This document shows, piece after piece, positions 1-6,747 of a DNA stretch of 6,779 nt; position 1 is the first letter of the stretch; the number at the start of each line of letters is the position of its first letter. This stretch comes from Gammaproteobacteria bacterium. GTDB lineage: Bacteria > Pseudomonadota > Gammaproteobacteria > Ga0077536. Below the pieces are notes generated by a model. The model worked only from the letters and a program-made list of their open reading frames with translations. It was not told the DNA's origin and did no database searches. Position numbers and translations under genes: made by a program. Location: the NCBI GenBank assembly GCA_030639105.1, contig DAOWDI010000211.1:1-6779 (forward strand), given 5' to 3'.

Positions 1-1
1 C

Positions 2-2470
2 GCCGCGCGGCGCGCCGCACCCGAGCGGAGCGATGGTCGGGTCACGTGGCGCCAGACAACCCCGATCGCGGCGATCGCCCTAACGATGCTCGCAGCCCTG
101 ATAATCGACTGCCAGGTTCCGCTCGGTTTCGCGGGGGGCATATCGTATATCCCGGGTGTCGCATTCACGCTCTGGATCGCCGGGCCGAAGGCCACTCTCA
201 TTGCGGCATCGATCGGCACCTTGTTGACATTCGTCGGGTGGTACTCATCGCCCAGCGGCGGTGTAGCGGAGATTGTCACCGCCAATCGGCTGCTCGCCAT
301 TGGCGCGATCTGGTTTACAGCCGGTATCGTTCTATCCCAGAAGCGGGCCGTTGGGGCGATCCGTGCGCTGCTTACCGAGCTCGAGGAACGGGTGACAGAG
401 CGTACCGCCGAACTCCAAACTACCAACGAGGAGCTTGAGACGACTAAGCGGCGTATGGAGAACCTGTTGGACAACAGCCCCTCGATTCTCTATTCAACCG
501 ATGTGAAAGCCGGGAATTTGTGTACGTACGTGAGTGGGAATATCTGGCGGATCCTGGGGTATCAGCCTGGGCAGATGCTGAATGAGCCGCATTTCTGGCA
601 CCAACATCTGCACCCGGAGGACAGGTCTACCGCCGAGAAGGAGGTCGCCGAGGCGCTAGAGCACGGGGGAGCTCGCATCGAATATCGGTTCATGGACGCC
701 GCCGGAGACTTCCGCTGGATCTCCGATTCTTTCATTGTGCAGTACGATGCGAACCAGCGGCCGGTCGAACTCGTAGGCGCCTGGACCGACATCACCAAGC
801 GCCGGGCGACTGAGGACGAGCGCACGTCGATGGCCCGCGCCGTCGAACAAAGCCCGGTGTCGGTCATCATCACCGACTGCCGGGGTGACATCGAGTATGT
901 CAACCCCAGGTTTACCGAGCAGAGCGGCTATGTGGCTGAGGAGGTCATCGGCAAGAACCCATGTGTCTTGCAATCGGGCAAGACCCCGGACGCAGTCTAC
1001 AAGCAGCTGTGGGAAACCATCGACGCCGGGCGCGTATGGCGCGGCGAAATCTGTAACAAGACCAAGAGCGGGAAGCTTATTTGGGTGGCGTCATCGATTT
1101 CACCCCTCAAGAACGCGGCAGGCGAAGTGACGCACTTTATCAGCGTCACCGAGGACATTACCGAACGCAAGCAGATATCGTCCGCGTTGCGGGAAAGCGA
1201 GCAGAAACTCAAGAGCATCACGAATGCCATCCCGGGGGCGGTATTCCAATTCTTGAGCAGCAAGGATGGTGAATACGCATTAGCCTTCGCAAGCGAGGGT
1301 ATGAACCAATTGTTAGAAGTGAAATTATCTGAAACCGTCGACATCTTCGACCAATTTCAGGGCTTCGTCGTACCCGAAGATACCCCGGCCATGCAAGCGA
1401 GTATCGCTGCTGTCATCCGGGATCCTACGACATGGTCGCATCAGTTTCGTATCAAGACACCGGATGGCAAGATCAAATGGCTCAGCGGCAAAGCGACTCC
1501 CGAACCGCGGAAAGAAGATGGCAGCATCGTGTTCAACGGCCTTCTACTCGACATCACCGAGCGCAAGGAAGCGGCGGCGAAGCTCGAGGAATTAAATCGG
1601 GATCTACTGGGCCTCGCGCGCGAGGCGGGTCTGGCGGAGATGGCGAGTGGGGTGCTGCACAACGTTGGCAACCTACTCAACAGCCTAAACGTCTCGGTTA
1701 CCGAGGCCACCGACAAGATTACCAGTCTCAACAGCTCCGGTCTCGGCAAGGCCGCCGGGTTGCTAGCCGCGCACGGTGACGGCAAGGATCAACAATTGGC
1801 CGATTACCTCGCGGCCCTGGATAGGCGCCTCGGCGCCGAACGCGAGGCGGCACTCGATGAACTGGCGCGGGTCATGGAATTCACGCGGCAGATCAAGAAC
1901 ACCGTGGCGCGCCAGCAGGCCTATGCCACCGCAACGGCGGTCACCGAGCTCGTCTCGCTGCCCGAGGTGTTCGAGGATGCGTTGGCGTGCCTCACCGGGG
2001 AAAGCGGGGGGATCGCAATCGTGCACGACTTCGAACCCCTGCCGCGGGTCATAATCGATAAGAACCGGGTGATGCAGATCCTGGTCAATCTGATCCACAA
2101 CGCACGCCAGGCGCTGGCGCAACAGGGCGGCGTCGATCAGACCTTGACGGTGCGGATCCGGCGCCCCGACGAGAGGCGCATCGTGCTGGAGGTCAGCGAC
2201 AACGGCGTGGGGATAGCGACCGATATAATGCCGAACCTATTCCGACACGGCTTCACCACCAAGCGCGACGGCCACGGCTTCGGGTTACACGCGAGCGCCA
2301 ACATGGCCACGGAGATGGGTGGCTCGCTCAACTGCCGCAGCGACGGCTCCGGACAGGGGGCGAGCTTCACGCTCGAGCTGCCGTTCAAGCCGTTAAGCGA
2401 AGAGACCCTGACTAAAGCCGAGAACTGTAATGCCGATGAATCAGAAGAGCCCGCGCGGCATTCAGCGTGA
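2..2470 (+). CDS. Membrane-anchored multi-PAS sensor histidine kinase (5' end outside window)
   Basis: This is a sensor kinase that should autophosphorylate on histidine and pass phosphate to receiver proteins. The reading frame is open to the left edge and has no ATG, GTG or TTG before the ATG at 86. That ATG falls inside the first hydrophobic helix, so the true start is probably off-window. Residues below are numbered from the ATG at 86. About four hydrophobic segments (up to about residue 85) form a membrane sensor region. A coiled-coil linker containing VTERTAELQ follows (about 95-127). Three PAS domains come next, at about 124-238, 249-360 and 375-492, each ending in a DIT[EK]R-type motif. 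The H-box is of the GVLHNVGN type, with the phosphorylatable histidine at 525. The ATPase domain shows an N-box NLIHNARQAL (668-677), G1 DNGVGI (705-710), an FRHGFTTK segment and G2 GHGFGL (729-734), so it looks catalytically complete. It has no fused receiver domain. It is the first visible gene of an operon with the response regulators downstream; its stop overlaps a possible GTG at 2467. The specific signal cannot be told. Confidence 0.93.
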   Translation, partial: AARRAAPERSDGRVTWRQTTPIAAIALTMLAALIIDCQVPLGFAGGISYIPGVAFTLWIAGPKATLIAASIGTLLTFVGWYSSPSGGVAEIVTANRLLAIGAIWFTAGIVLSQKRAVGAIRALLTELEERVTERTAELQTTNEELETTKRRMENLLDNSPSILYSTDVKAGNLCTYVSGNIWRILGYQPGQMLNEPHFWHQHLHPEDRSTAEKEVAEALEHGGARIEYRFMDAAGDFRWISDSFIVQYDANQRPVELVGAWTDITKRRATEDERTSMARAVEQSPVSVIITDCRGDIEYVNPRFTEQSGYVAEEVIGKNPCVLQSGKTPDAVYKQLWETIDAGRVWRGEICNKTKSGKLIWVASSISPLKNAAGEVTHFISVTEDITERKQISSALRESEQKLKSITNAIPGAVFQFLSSKDGEYALAFASEGMNQLLEVKLSETVDIFDQFQGFVVPEDTPAMQASIAAVIRDPTTWSHQFRIKTPDGKIKWLSGKATPEPRKEDGSIVFNGLLLDITERKEAAAKLEELNRDLLGLAREAGLAEMASGVLHNVGNLLNSLNVSVTEATDKITSLNSSGLGKAAGLLAAHGDGKDQQLADYLAALDRRLGAEREAALDELARVMEFTRQIKNTVARQQAYATATAVTELVSLPEVFEDALACLTGESGGIAIVHDFEPLPRVIIDKNRVMQILVNLIHNARQALAQQGGVDQTLTVRIRRPDERRIVLEVSDNGVGIATDIMPNLFRHGFTTKRDGHGFGLHASANMATEMGGSLNCRSDGSGQGASFTLELPFKPLSEETLTKAENCNADESEEPARHSA

Positions 2471-2481
2471 ATCCACATTCT

Positions 2482-2487
2482 AAGGAG
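2482..2487 (+). promoter_or_regulatory. Strong Shine-Dalgarno for the receiver remnant
   Basis: AAGGAG lies nine bases upstream of the ATG at 2497. It favours that ATG over the in-frame GTG at 2467, which overlaps the kinase stop codon. It is the best ribosome binding site in the plus-strand operon. The HDOD gene at 2652 has no purine-rich stretch at normal spacing, so this site may drive translation of both by coupling. Confidence 0.6.
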
Positions 2488-2496
2488 CAGGCGATC

Positions 2497-2655
2497 ATGC
2501 ACAGATCCGATCAGCGGAACATCTACCGGCTGCTGCTGGTGGTCGACGACAATCTGGCGATCCACGAGGATATCCGCAAGATCCTCGCGCCGGACCCCGA
2601 CCAGGCGGCCCTCGAGACCATGGAGGCGGCGCTGTTCGGCGACGCGGCCGCATGA
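2497..2655 (+). pseudogene. Truncated receiver domain remnant (first strand and helix only)
   Basis: A 52-residue open frame with a good ribosome binding site. Residues 11-31 carry the start of a receiver domain: the first strand with its acidic pair (LLVVDDN), then helix one (AIHEDIRKIL). The rest (APDPDQ..ALFGDAAA) looks like the long inserted loop found in one receiver subfamily of REC-PAS-GGDEF-EAL proteins. The frame stops there. The phosphoacceptor aspartate, the switch Ser/Thr and the conserved lysine are all absent, so it cannot act as a phosphorylated receiver. The stop TGA overlaps the ATG of the HDOD gene (ATGA). The close match of its start to the minus-strand gene near 6700-6766 shows which family it comes from. 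I read it as the 5' stub of a deleted response-regulator gene that may still be translated. A functional small protein or translational leader is possible but unproven. Confidence 0.65.
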
Positions 2656-3845
2656 AACGCATCCTGTTCGTCGATGACGAGCCGAACGTGCTCCAGGGCC
2701 TGCAAAGAATGCTGCGGCCACTGCGCCGCGAGTGGGATATGGCGTTTGTGGCGGGCGGCAGCGAGGCGTTGCAGACCCTGGAAGGCAATCCGTGCGATAT
2801 TATCGTCAGCGATATGCGTATGCCGGGTATGGATGGGGTGCTACTCCTCGGCGAAGTCAAGCGGTGCTATCCAGAGTCGATACGTATTGCGCTGTCCGGG
2901 CATTCGGAGATGGAAATGCTGTGCGAATGCACGCGGGTTACGCATCAGTACCTGGCCAAACCCTGCGACCCGGAGATGCTGAAGACCACGGTCGATCGCG
3001 CCATCGGCTTGCAGGCACTGCTGAGCGACGACAAATTCAGGAAGCTGGTCGCCAACATCGACTCGCTGCCGAGCCTGCCGAAATTGTATACCGAGATCAT
3101 GGAAGAACTCAGTTCCGAGGATGGCTCGATCGGTCGCGTTGCGGAAATAATCGCCAAAGACGTGGGTATGACCACCAAGGTCCTGCAGGTGGTGAACTCT
3201 GCCTTCTTCGGACTAGTGACCCATGTGGCCTCACCCGCGCAGGCGGCGATGATGTTGGGGGTGGACACCATCCGGGGTCTGGTGCTGTCGAGCAAGGTGT
3301 TTTCCCAGTTCGAGCAGGACAAGAGTGGTCTCGATCTCGCCGCGGTCCAGCATTTCAGCGAGCGCAGCGGGGCGCTGGCGCGGCGGATCGCCATGGCCGA
3401 GGGTCAGCCGACCAAAACCTGCGATCACGCACTTATGGCGGGAATGCTGCAGGACGTCGGCCAGCTAGTCCTGGCCAATCATCTGCCGGGTGAATATGCC
3501 GAAGTCGCGCGGGCGGCGTCCGCATCAGACTGGGAAGCCGAACAGGCCATATTCGGTTGCTCGCACATGGAGGTGGGGGCATACCTGCTGGGGATCTGGG
3601 GTCTGCCAAATCCCATCGTGGAGGCGGTCGCTCATCACCACTGTCCCGGCCAATCGGTAGGGAACGACTTTTCGCCCTTGACCGCGGTCCACATCGCCAA
3701 TGTGCTGCTGCGGGACGGTGGTGGCGACAGCGCGGAGACACCGGGCCTGGATCTCGATTATCTACAGCGCCTCGGCCTGCATGAGCGCCTACCCGTCTGG
3801 CGGGAGTTGTGCGCCGAGCTGCATCACATGGAAGAACTCACGTAA
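2652..3845 (+). CDS. Response regulator with HDOD output domain
   Basis: A 397-residue cytoplasmic protein. Residues 3-118 are a complete receiver: acidic pair D8-D9, phosphoacceptor D54 in VSDMRMPGMDG, switch serine S82 and lysine K103 in LAKPCDP. Residues about 135-345 are an HDOD domain, recognised from SLPSLPKLYTEIM, the VLQVVNSAFFG segment (177-187), GMLQDVGQLVL (264-274), and the H-x-E-x-G-AYLLGIWGLP...HHH block (305-330). HDOD domains resemble HD hydrolases but usually lack a full catalytic site and act in signalling through protein contacts. Here the dyad position reads QD (267-268), as is common in the family. The start ATG overlaps the upstream remnant's TGA and no good ribosome binding site precedes it, which implies translational coupling. 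Its stop overlaps the next gene's ATG by one base. The likely phosphodonor is the kinase upstream; that is inferred from gene order. Confidence 0.92.
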   Translation: MKRILFVDDEPNVLQGLQRMLRPLRREWDMAFVAGGSEALQTLEGNPCDIIVSDMRMPGMDGVLLLGEVKRCYPESIRIALSGHSEMEMLCECTRVTHQYLAKPCDPEMLKTTVDRAIGLQALLSDDKFRKLVANIDSLPSLPKLYTEIMEELSSEDGSIGRVAEIIAKDVGMTTKVLQVVNSAFFGLVTHVASPAQAAMMLGVDTIRGLVLSSKVFSQFEQDKSGLDLAAVQHFSERSGALARRIAMAEGQPTKTCDHALMAGMLQDVGQLVLANHLPGEYAEVARAASASDWEAEQAIFGCSHMEVGAYLLGIWGLPNPIVEAVAHHHCPGQSVGNDFSPLTAVHIANVLLRDGGGDSAETPGLDLDYLQRLGLHERLPVWRELCAELHHMEELT

Positions 3846-5035
3846 TGAACGCCAAGGTGCTATTTGTCGACGACGAACCCAATGTGCTCCAGGCATACCG
3901 GCGGGCGCTGCGCAAACGCGTGGATATGGATACCGCCGAAGGTGGCGAACAGGCGCTGGAGATGATCGCCGATCGAGGCCCTTATGCGGTGATCATCTCG
4001 GATATGCGCATGCCTGGTATGAATGGCGTGGAACTCCTTGTCGAAGTGAGGAACCGCGCTCCAGATACAGTACGGATGATGCTGACCGGGAATTCCGATC
4101 AGCAGACTGCCGTGGACGCGGTCAATAAAGGTGATATTTTCCGTTTCCTGACCAAACCGTGCGAGCCGCAAATCCTGGCCCACGCGGTGGCCGCCGGCCT
4201 GGAGCAGCACCGTCTGATCACCGCTGAGAAGGAACTGCTGCGCCACACCCTGAGCGGCAGTATCCGGGTGCTTGCCGAAGTGCTCTCACTGGTCAATCCC
4301 GAGGCCTTCGGGCGCACGGCGCGCCTGCCCAAAACCGTTCGCACGGTGGCCAAGGAGATGGGGTTGCTGGACGAATGGTGGTTGGAACCCCTGGTGCTGC
4401 TGTCGCAGATCGGTTGCGTGATCCTGCCGGGCGACATCCTGTCGAAGGTGACCTCGGGGGACGGCCTCACGCCGCAGGAGTCGAAGCTGTTCGATCGGCA
4501 TCCGCTGGTGGGCGCCGATCTGCTGACCAAGATCCCGCGCATGGGACAGATCGCCGAGGCTGTCCGTTACCAGGACAAGTGCTTCGACGGCACCGGCGTA
4601 CCGGACGACGATGTCCGTGGCGAGGCGATCCCGCTGGGCGCACGGATCCTGAAAGTAGTGCTGGATCTCGATCAAGGCGAGGTCTCGGGGCTGCCCCGTC
4701 CACAAGCGCTGGCGAGACTCAAGCGGCATGCAGAATGGTACGACCCCGACGTCCTTGGCGCCCTCGAGCGAGCGGTTGGCGCCGATGTTCCAATGGACGT
4801 GCGCGAGGTTCGCATCAAGGAGCTCACCATTGGCATGATCCTGGCTGCGGACGTCATCACCCAAAACGGGGCGCTGGTCGTGTGTAACGGTCAGGAGGTG
4901 ACTAGCTCGCTGCACCAGCGGCTGCTGAACTTTGTGGCCAATGGCGGTGTTGTGACCGAGCCGCTCGAAATATTCGCGCCGCCGGCGTCCACGCGGGCCG
5001 GTGACGAGCCGGCGCTCGCGCAGGGCGTTGGCTGA
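3845..5035 (+). CDS. Response regulator with degenerate HD-GYP-like domain
   Basis: A 396-residue protein. The start ATG overlaps the HDOD gene's TAA by one base (TAATG), and a weak GGAAG lies about ten bases upstream. Residues 4-120 are a complete receiver: D9-D10, phosphoacceptor D53 in ISDMRMPGMNG, T81 and K104 in LTKPCEP. A helical linker (121-140) leads to an HD-GYP-like domain (about 140-310). HD-GYP enzymes hydrolyse cyclic-di-GMP using a metal site, but most of that site is missing here. The HD dyad position reads SQ (187-188), the following GK reads GC, the paired histidines before the GYP region read YQ (242-243), and GYP itself reads GVP (251-253). H219 and the DGTG motif (248-251) remain. 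It is therefore probably not an active phosphodiesterase and more likely an effector or binding protein. A C-terminal module (about 318-377, containing ELTIGMILAADV) follows, similar to tails seen on other proteins of this lineage. The receiver closely resembles that of the HDOD protein, suggesting a shared kinase. Confidence 0.9.
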   Translation: MNAKVLFVDDEPNVLQAYRRALRKRVDMDTAEGGEQALEMIADRGPYAVIISDMRMPGMNGVELLVEVRNRAPDTVRMMLTGNSDQQTAVDAVNKGDIFRFLTKPCEPQILAHAVAAGLEQHRLITAEKELLRHTLSGSIRVLAEVLSLVNPEAFGRTARLPKTVRTVAKEMGLLDEWWLEPLVLLSQIGCVILPGDILSKVTSGDGLTPQESKLFDRHPLVGADLLTKIPRMGQIAEAVRYQDKCFDGTGVPDDDVRGEAIPLGARILKVVLDLDQGEVSGLPRPQALARLKRHAEWYDPDVLGALERAVGADVPMDVREVRIKELTIGMILAADVITQNGALVVCNGQEVTSSLHQRLLNFVANGGVVTEPLEIFAPPASTRAGDEPALAQGVG

Positions 5036-5048
5036 GTAAGATCTTTTC

Positions 5049-5216
5049 CTATCCCGCCTCGCGCACTAGCTGCGCAGCGGAATGATCGGAGATCATCTCG
5101 ATACTTCGCGGGCGGCCGATGGCATAACCCTGGCCATAGTCAACCCCGATTGTTTGCAGTTTCTTAAGTACCGATTCGCTTTCCACAAACTCCGCTATCG
5201 TCTTCTTCCCGGTCGC
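5049..5216 (-). pseudogene. Out-of-frame C-terminal EAL remnant of the REC-PAS-GGDEF-EAL gene
   Basis: Fifty-five codons ending in TAG encode the last part of an EAL domain. They contain KKTIAEFVE (the late conserved glutamate region), then GVDYGQGYAIGRP (the terminal Q-G-Y...G-R-P signature). This frame differs from that of the main minus-strand frame, which runs through RWVIR at about 5215 and stops at 5164. The two are halves of one domain joined by an internal deletion at about 5210-5217. A TTG-initiated frame can be drawn from 5240, but its first eight codons are out-of-frame readings of the upstream half and have no meaning. Nothing suggests independent expression. Confidence 0.8.
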
Positions 5217-6747
5217 GGATGACCCAGCGGTCGATATCAACGGACAGATTGTAGCGCTCCGCGGCGGGTAGAAAGCTCCCCGGTGTCACGATATTCCCTT
5301 CTTCGTCTTCCAATCGCAGCAGAATTTCGTAGTGAGCGCCGCGGGTTGCGTGGTGCACGAGCGGCAGGATCGGCTGATAATACAGACGCAACCGGTCGTC
5401 GTGGATAGCTTGGCTGATCTCGGTCGCCCGATGCATCTCTTTCTTGCGTGCCGCCAGCTGCGTGTCAGTATTATGGAAAATATGTAGGCCATTACGCCCC
5501 TGCTGCGACGCCGCATGGCACGCGGCTTCGGCCGCCACCAATACATTAATTGTCGTATTTTCGGTACCAAGCAACGGTACCAATCCCGAACTTACGGTAA
5601 CCAGGTACCGCTCGTCTTTCCATATGAACCGAAAATCCTTGATGGCCTTGCGCAGCGCGTTGACGATCCGTCTGCCTTTATCGAGCGGACAGTCGTGCAT
5701 CATGATGCCGAACTCGTCGCCTCCGAGACGTCCCACGACATCGGTGGTTCTTACCTGCTGCTTGAGGAATGTCCCGAATTGTCGCAGCAGGTCGTCGCCG
5801 GCGATATGACCACAGGTCTCGTTGATGAGCTTGAAAGCATCGACATCCAGATAACAGAACGTATGCTCCGAAGGTTTTTCGCCCTTCGTTTGCCGGAGAC
5901 GGTTCAAGTGAGCCAAAAACGCATCCCGGTTCAGCAATCCCGTCACTGTGTCCTGATTGGCGTTTCGTGTGAGGTGCGCCGACAGGGATTGAAGCTCGGT
6001 GATATCTTCCGATGACACCAGAATGACGTCTCGACCGTCGATATCCTTGGTGAGATGGGCCGTTTCGCGAACCCACACCGGTTGCCCGGCCTTGTCTACT
6101 TTACAACCCTGCCAATGGTGCGGGGTGTCCGGTTCACGAATGCACGCCTCGAAAAACTGTCGCGCAGCGTCCTGATGCTGCGCCGCGATGAGCACCGATA
6201 CTGATGTGCCGATCAGTTCGTTCACCCTGTAACCGAGCATCTGCGCCGTGCGGTAATTCGCTTCGATGATGGCACCGTCCGTGTCCACCATCGTCAGCAT
6301 TGAGGGATTGTCATGAAACAGTGCGCGCTGCTGAATGGATCTTATCCGCGACACCTCCCGCTCCAGCGACCACCGGCGGGTCAGCGCATCCGCCATCTGT
6401 TTGATTTCGTCGGTCTCGAAGGGCTTTTTCAGTATAAACAGGCGATCCGAGGTCCCGAGGCGCGCGACAATCTCGGGGTGACTGTGGTCCGAATACGCGG
6501 AGCAGATCACGATCTGCAGGTCAGGGTCTTCACCCCACAGCCGCTCGATCGTCTCAATACCGCCCCAACCAGGCGGCATCCGAATATCGACAAATGCTAA
6601 TGCGTAAGGACGGCCTTCGCGCCCAGATCGCTGAACTAGTTCCAGGGCCTCCCGGCCCTGCGCGGCTGAGTCGATCTCGAAGGGCCGCGTCGCCGCGATC
6701 GACGGCCAAAATCTTACGGAAATCCTCGTGGATCGCAAGATTGTCAT
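5164..6747 (-). CDS. Diguanylate cyclase, REC-PAS-GGDEF with truncated EAL (main frame of a disrupted gene)
   Basis: This 527-codon frame holds most of a response regulator that makes cyclic-di-GMP from two GTP. The ATG at 6747 is probably not the real start: the first 20 or so codons are an out-of-frame reading of a receiver's first strand and helix (see 6683-6779). True homology begins near residue 22 (PFEID). The receiver keeps D54 in FVDIRMPPGWGG, S83 and KK 107-108. A PAS domain lies at about 138-252. The GGDEF domain (about 255-430) has DVDAFKLIN (301-309), RTTD inhibitory site (333-336) five residues before an intact GGDEF (342-346), so it looks active and product-inhibited. The EAL domain starts at about 452 with YYQPIL and EILLR (474-478), then breaks off after DIDRWVIR (504-511). 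The last 16 codons are junk before TAA. It converges on the plus-strand operon. If transcribed with these lesions, it could still give a cyclase lacking part of its receiver and phosphodiesterase. Confidence 0.85.
   Translation of the reverse strand: MTILRSTRISVRFWPSIAATRPFEIDSAAQGREALELVQRSGREGRPYALAFVDIRMPPGWGGIETIERLWGEDPDLQIVICSAYSDHSHPEIVARLGTSDRLFILKKPFETDEIKQMADALTRRWSLEREVSRIRSIQQRALFHDNPSMLTMVDTDGAIIEANYRTAQMLGYRVNELIGTSVSVLIAAQHQDAARQFFEACIREPDTPHHWQGCKVDKAGQPVWVRETAHLTKDIDGRDVILVSSEDITELQSLSAHLTRNANQDTVTGLLNRDAFLAHLNRLRQTKGEKPSEHTFCYLDVDAFKLINETCGHIAGDDLLRQFGTFLKQQVRTTDVVGRLGGDEFGIMMHDCPLDKGRRIVNALRKAIKDFRFIWKDERYLVTVSSGLVPLLGTENTTINVLVAAEAACHAASQQGRNGLHIFHNTDTQLAARKKEMHRATEISQAIHDDRLRLYYQPILPLVHHATRGAHYEILLRLEDEEGNIVTPGSFLPAAERYNLSVDIDRWVIRDREEDDSGVCGKRIGT

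Noticed and set aside
86..88. ATG at 86 as the start of the kinase.
   Set aside because: The frame is open to the window edge and the upstream codons add hydrophobic residues that complete the first membrane helix. This ATG is probably internal.
46..438. A GTG-initiated 130-codon frame at the left end of the window.
   Set aside because: It overlaps the kinase's membrane region in another frame, has arginine-rich translation with no recognisable domain, and the kinase frame explains the sequence.
938..985. Possible LOV (flavin) photosensor in the second PAS domain because of GKNPCVLQ.
   Set aside because: The LOV motif is GxNCRFLQ with cysteine at the fourth position. Here the cysteine is one residue later, and the rest matches ordinary PAS domains.
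2467..2469. GTG overlapping the kinase stop as start of the receiver remnant.
   Set aside because: The ATG at 2497 has a well-spaced AAGGAG, and the ten extra residues show no domain similarity.
3441..3473. Loss of the HD dyad (QD at residues 267-268) in the HDOD protein as an unusual inactivation.
   Set aside because: HDOD domains commonly lack the full HD catalytic site, so this is normal for the family.
3809..3844. An upstream in-frame start that would extend the HD-GYP-like regulator by 12 residues.
   Set aside because: It overlaps the HDOD gene's end and adds non-conserved residues. The ATG at 3845 places MNAKVLFVDDE exactly where receivers normally begin.
4997..5013. Inverted repeat GCCGG/CCGGC near the end of the plus-strand operon as a terminator.
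   Set aside because: It lies inside the coding region, has only a five-base stem with a seven-base loop, and no T-tract follows on either strand.
6745..6747. ATG at 6747 as the true start of the minus-strand cyclase.
   Set aside because: The residues that follow are an out-of-frame reading of a well-conserved receiver start in the neighbouring frame.
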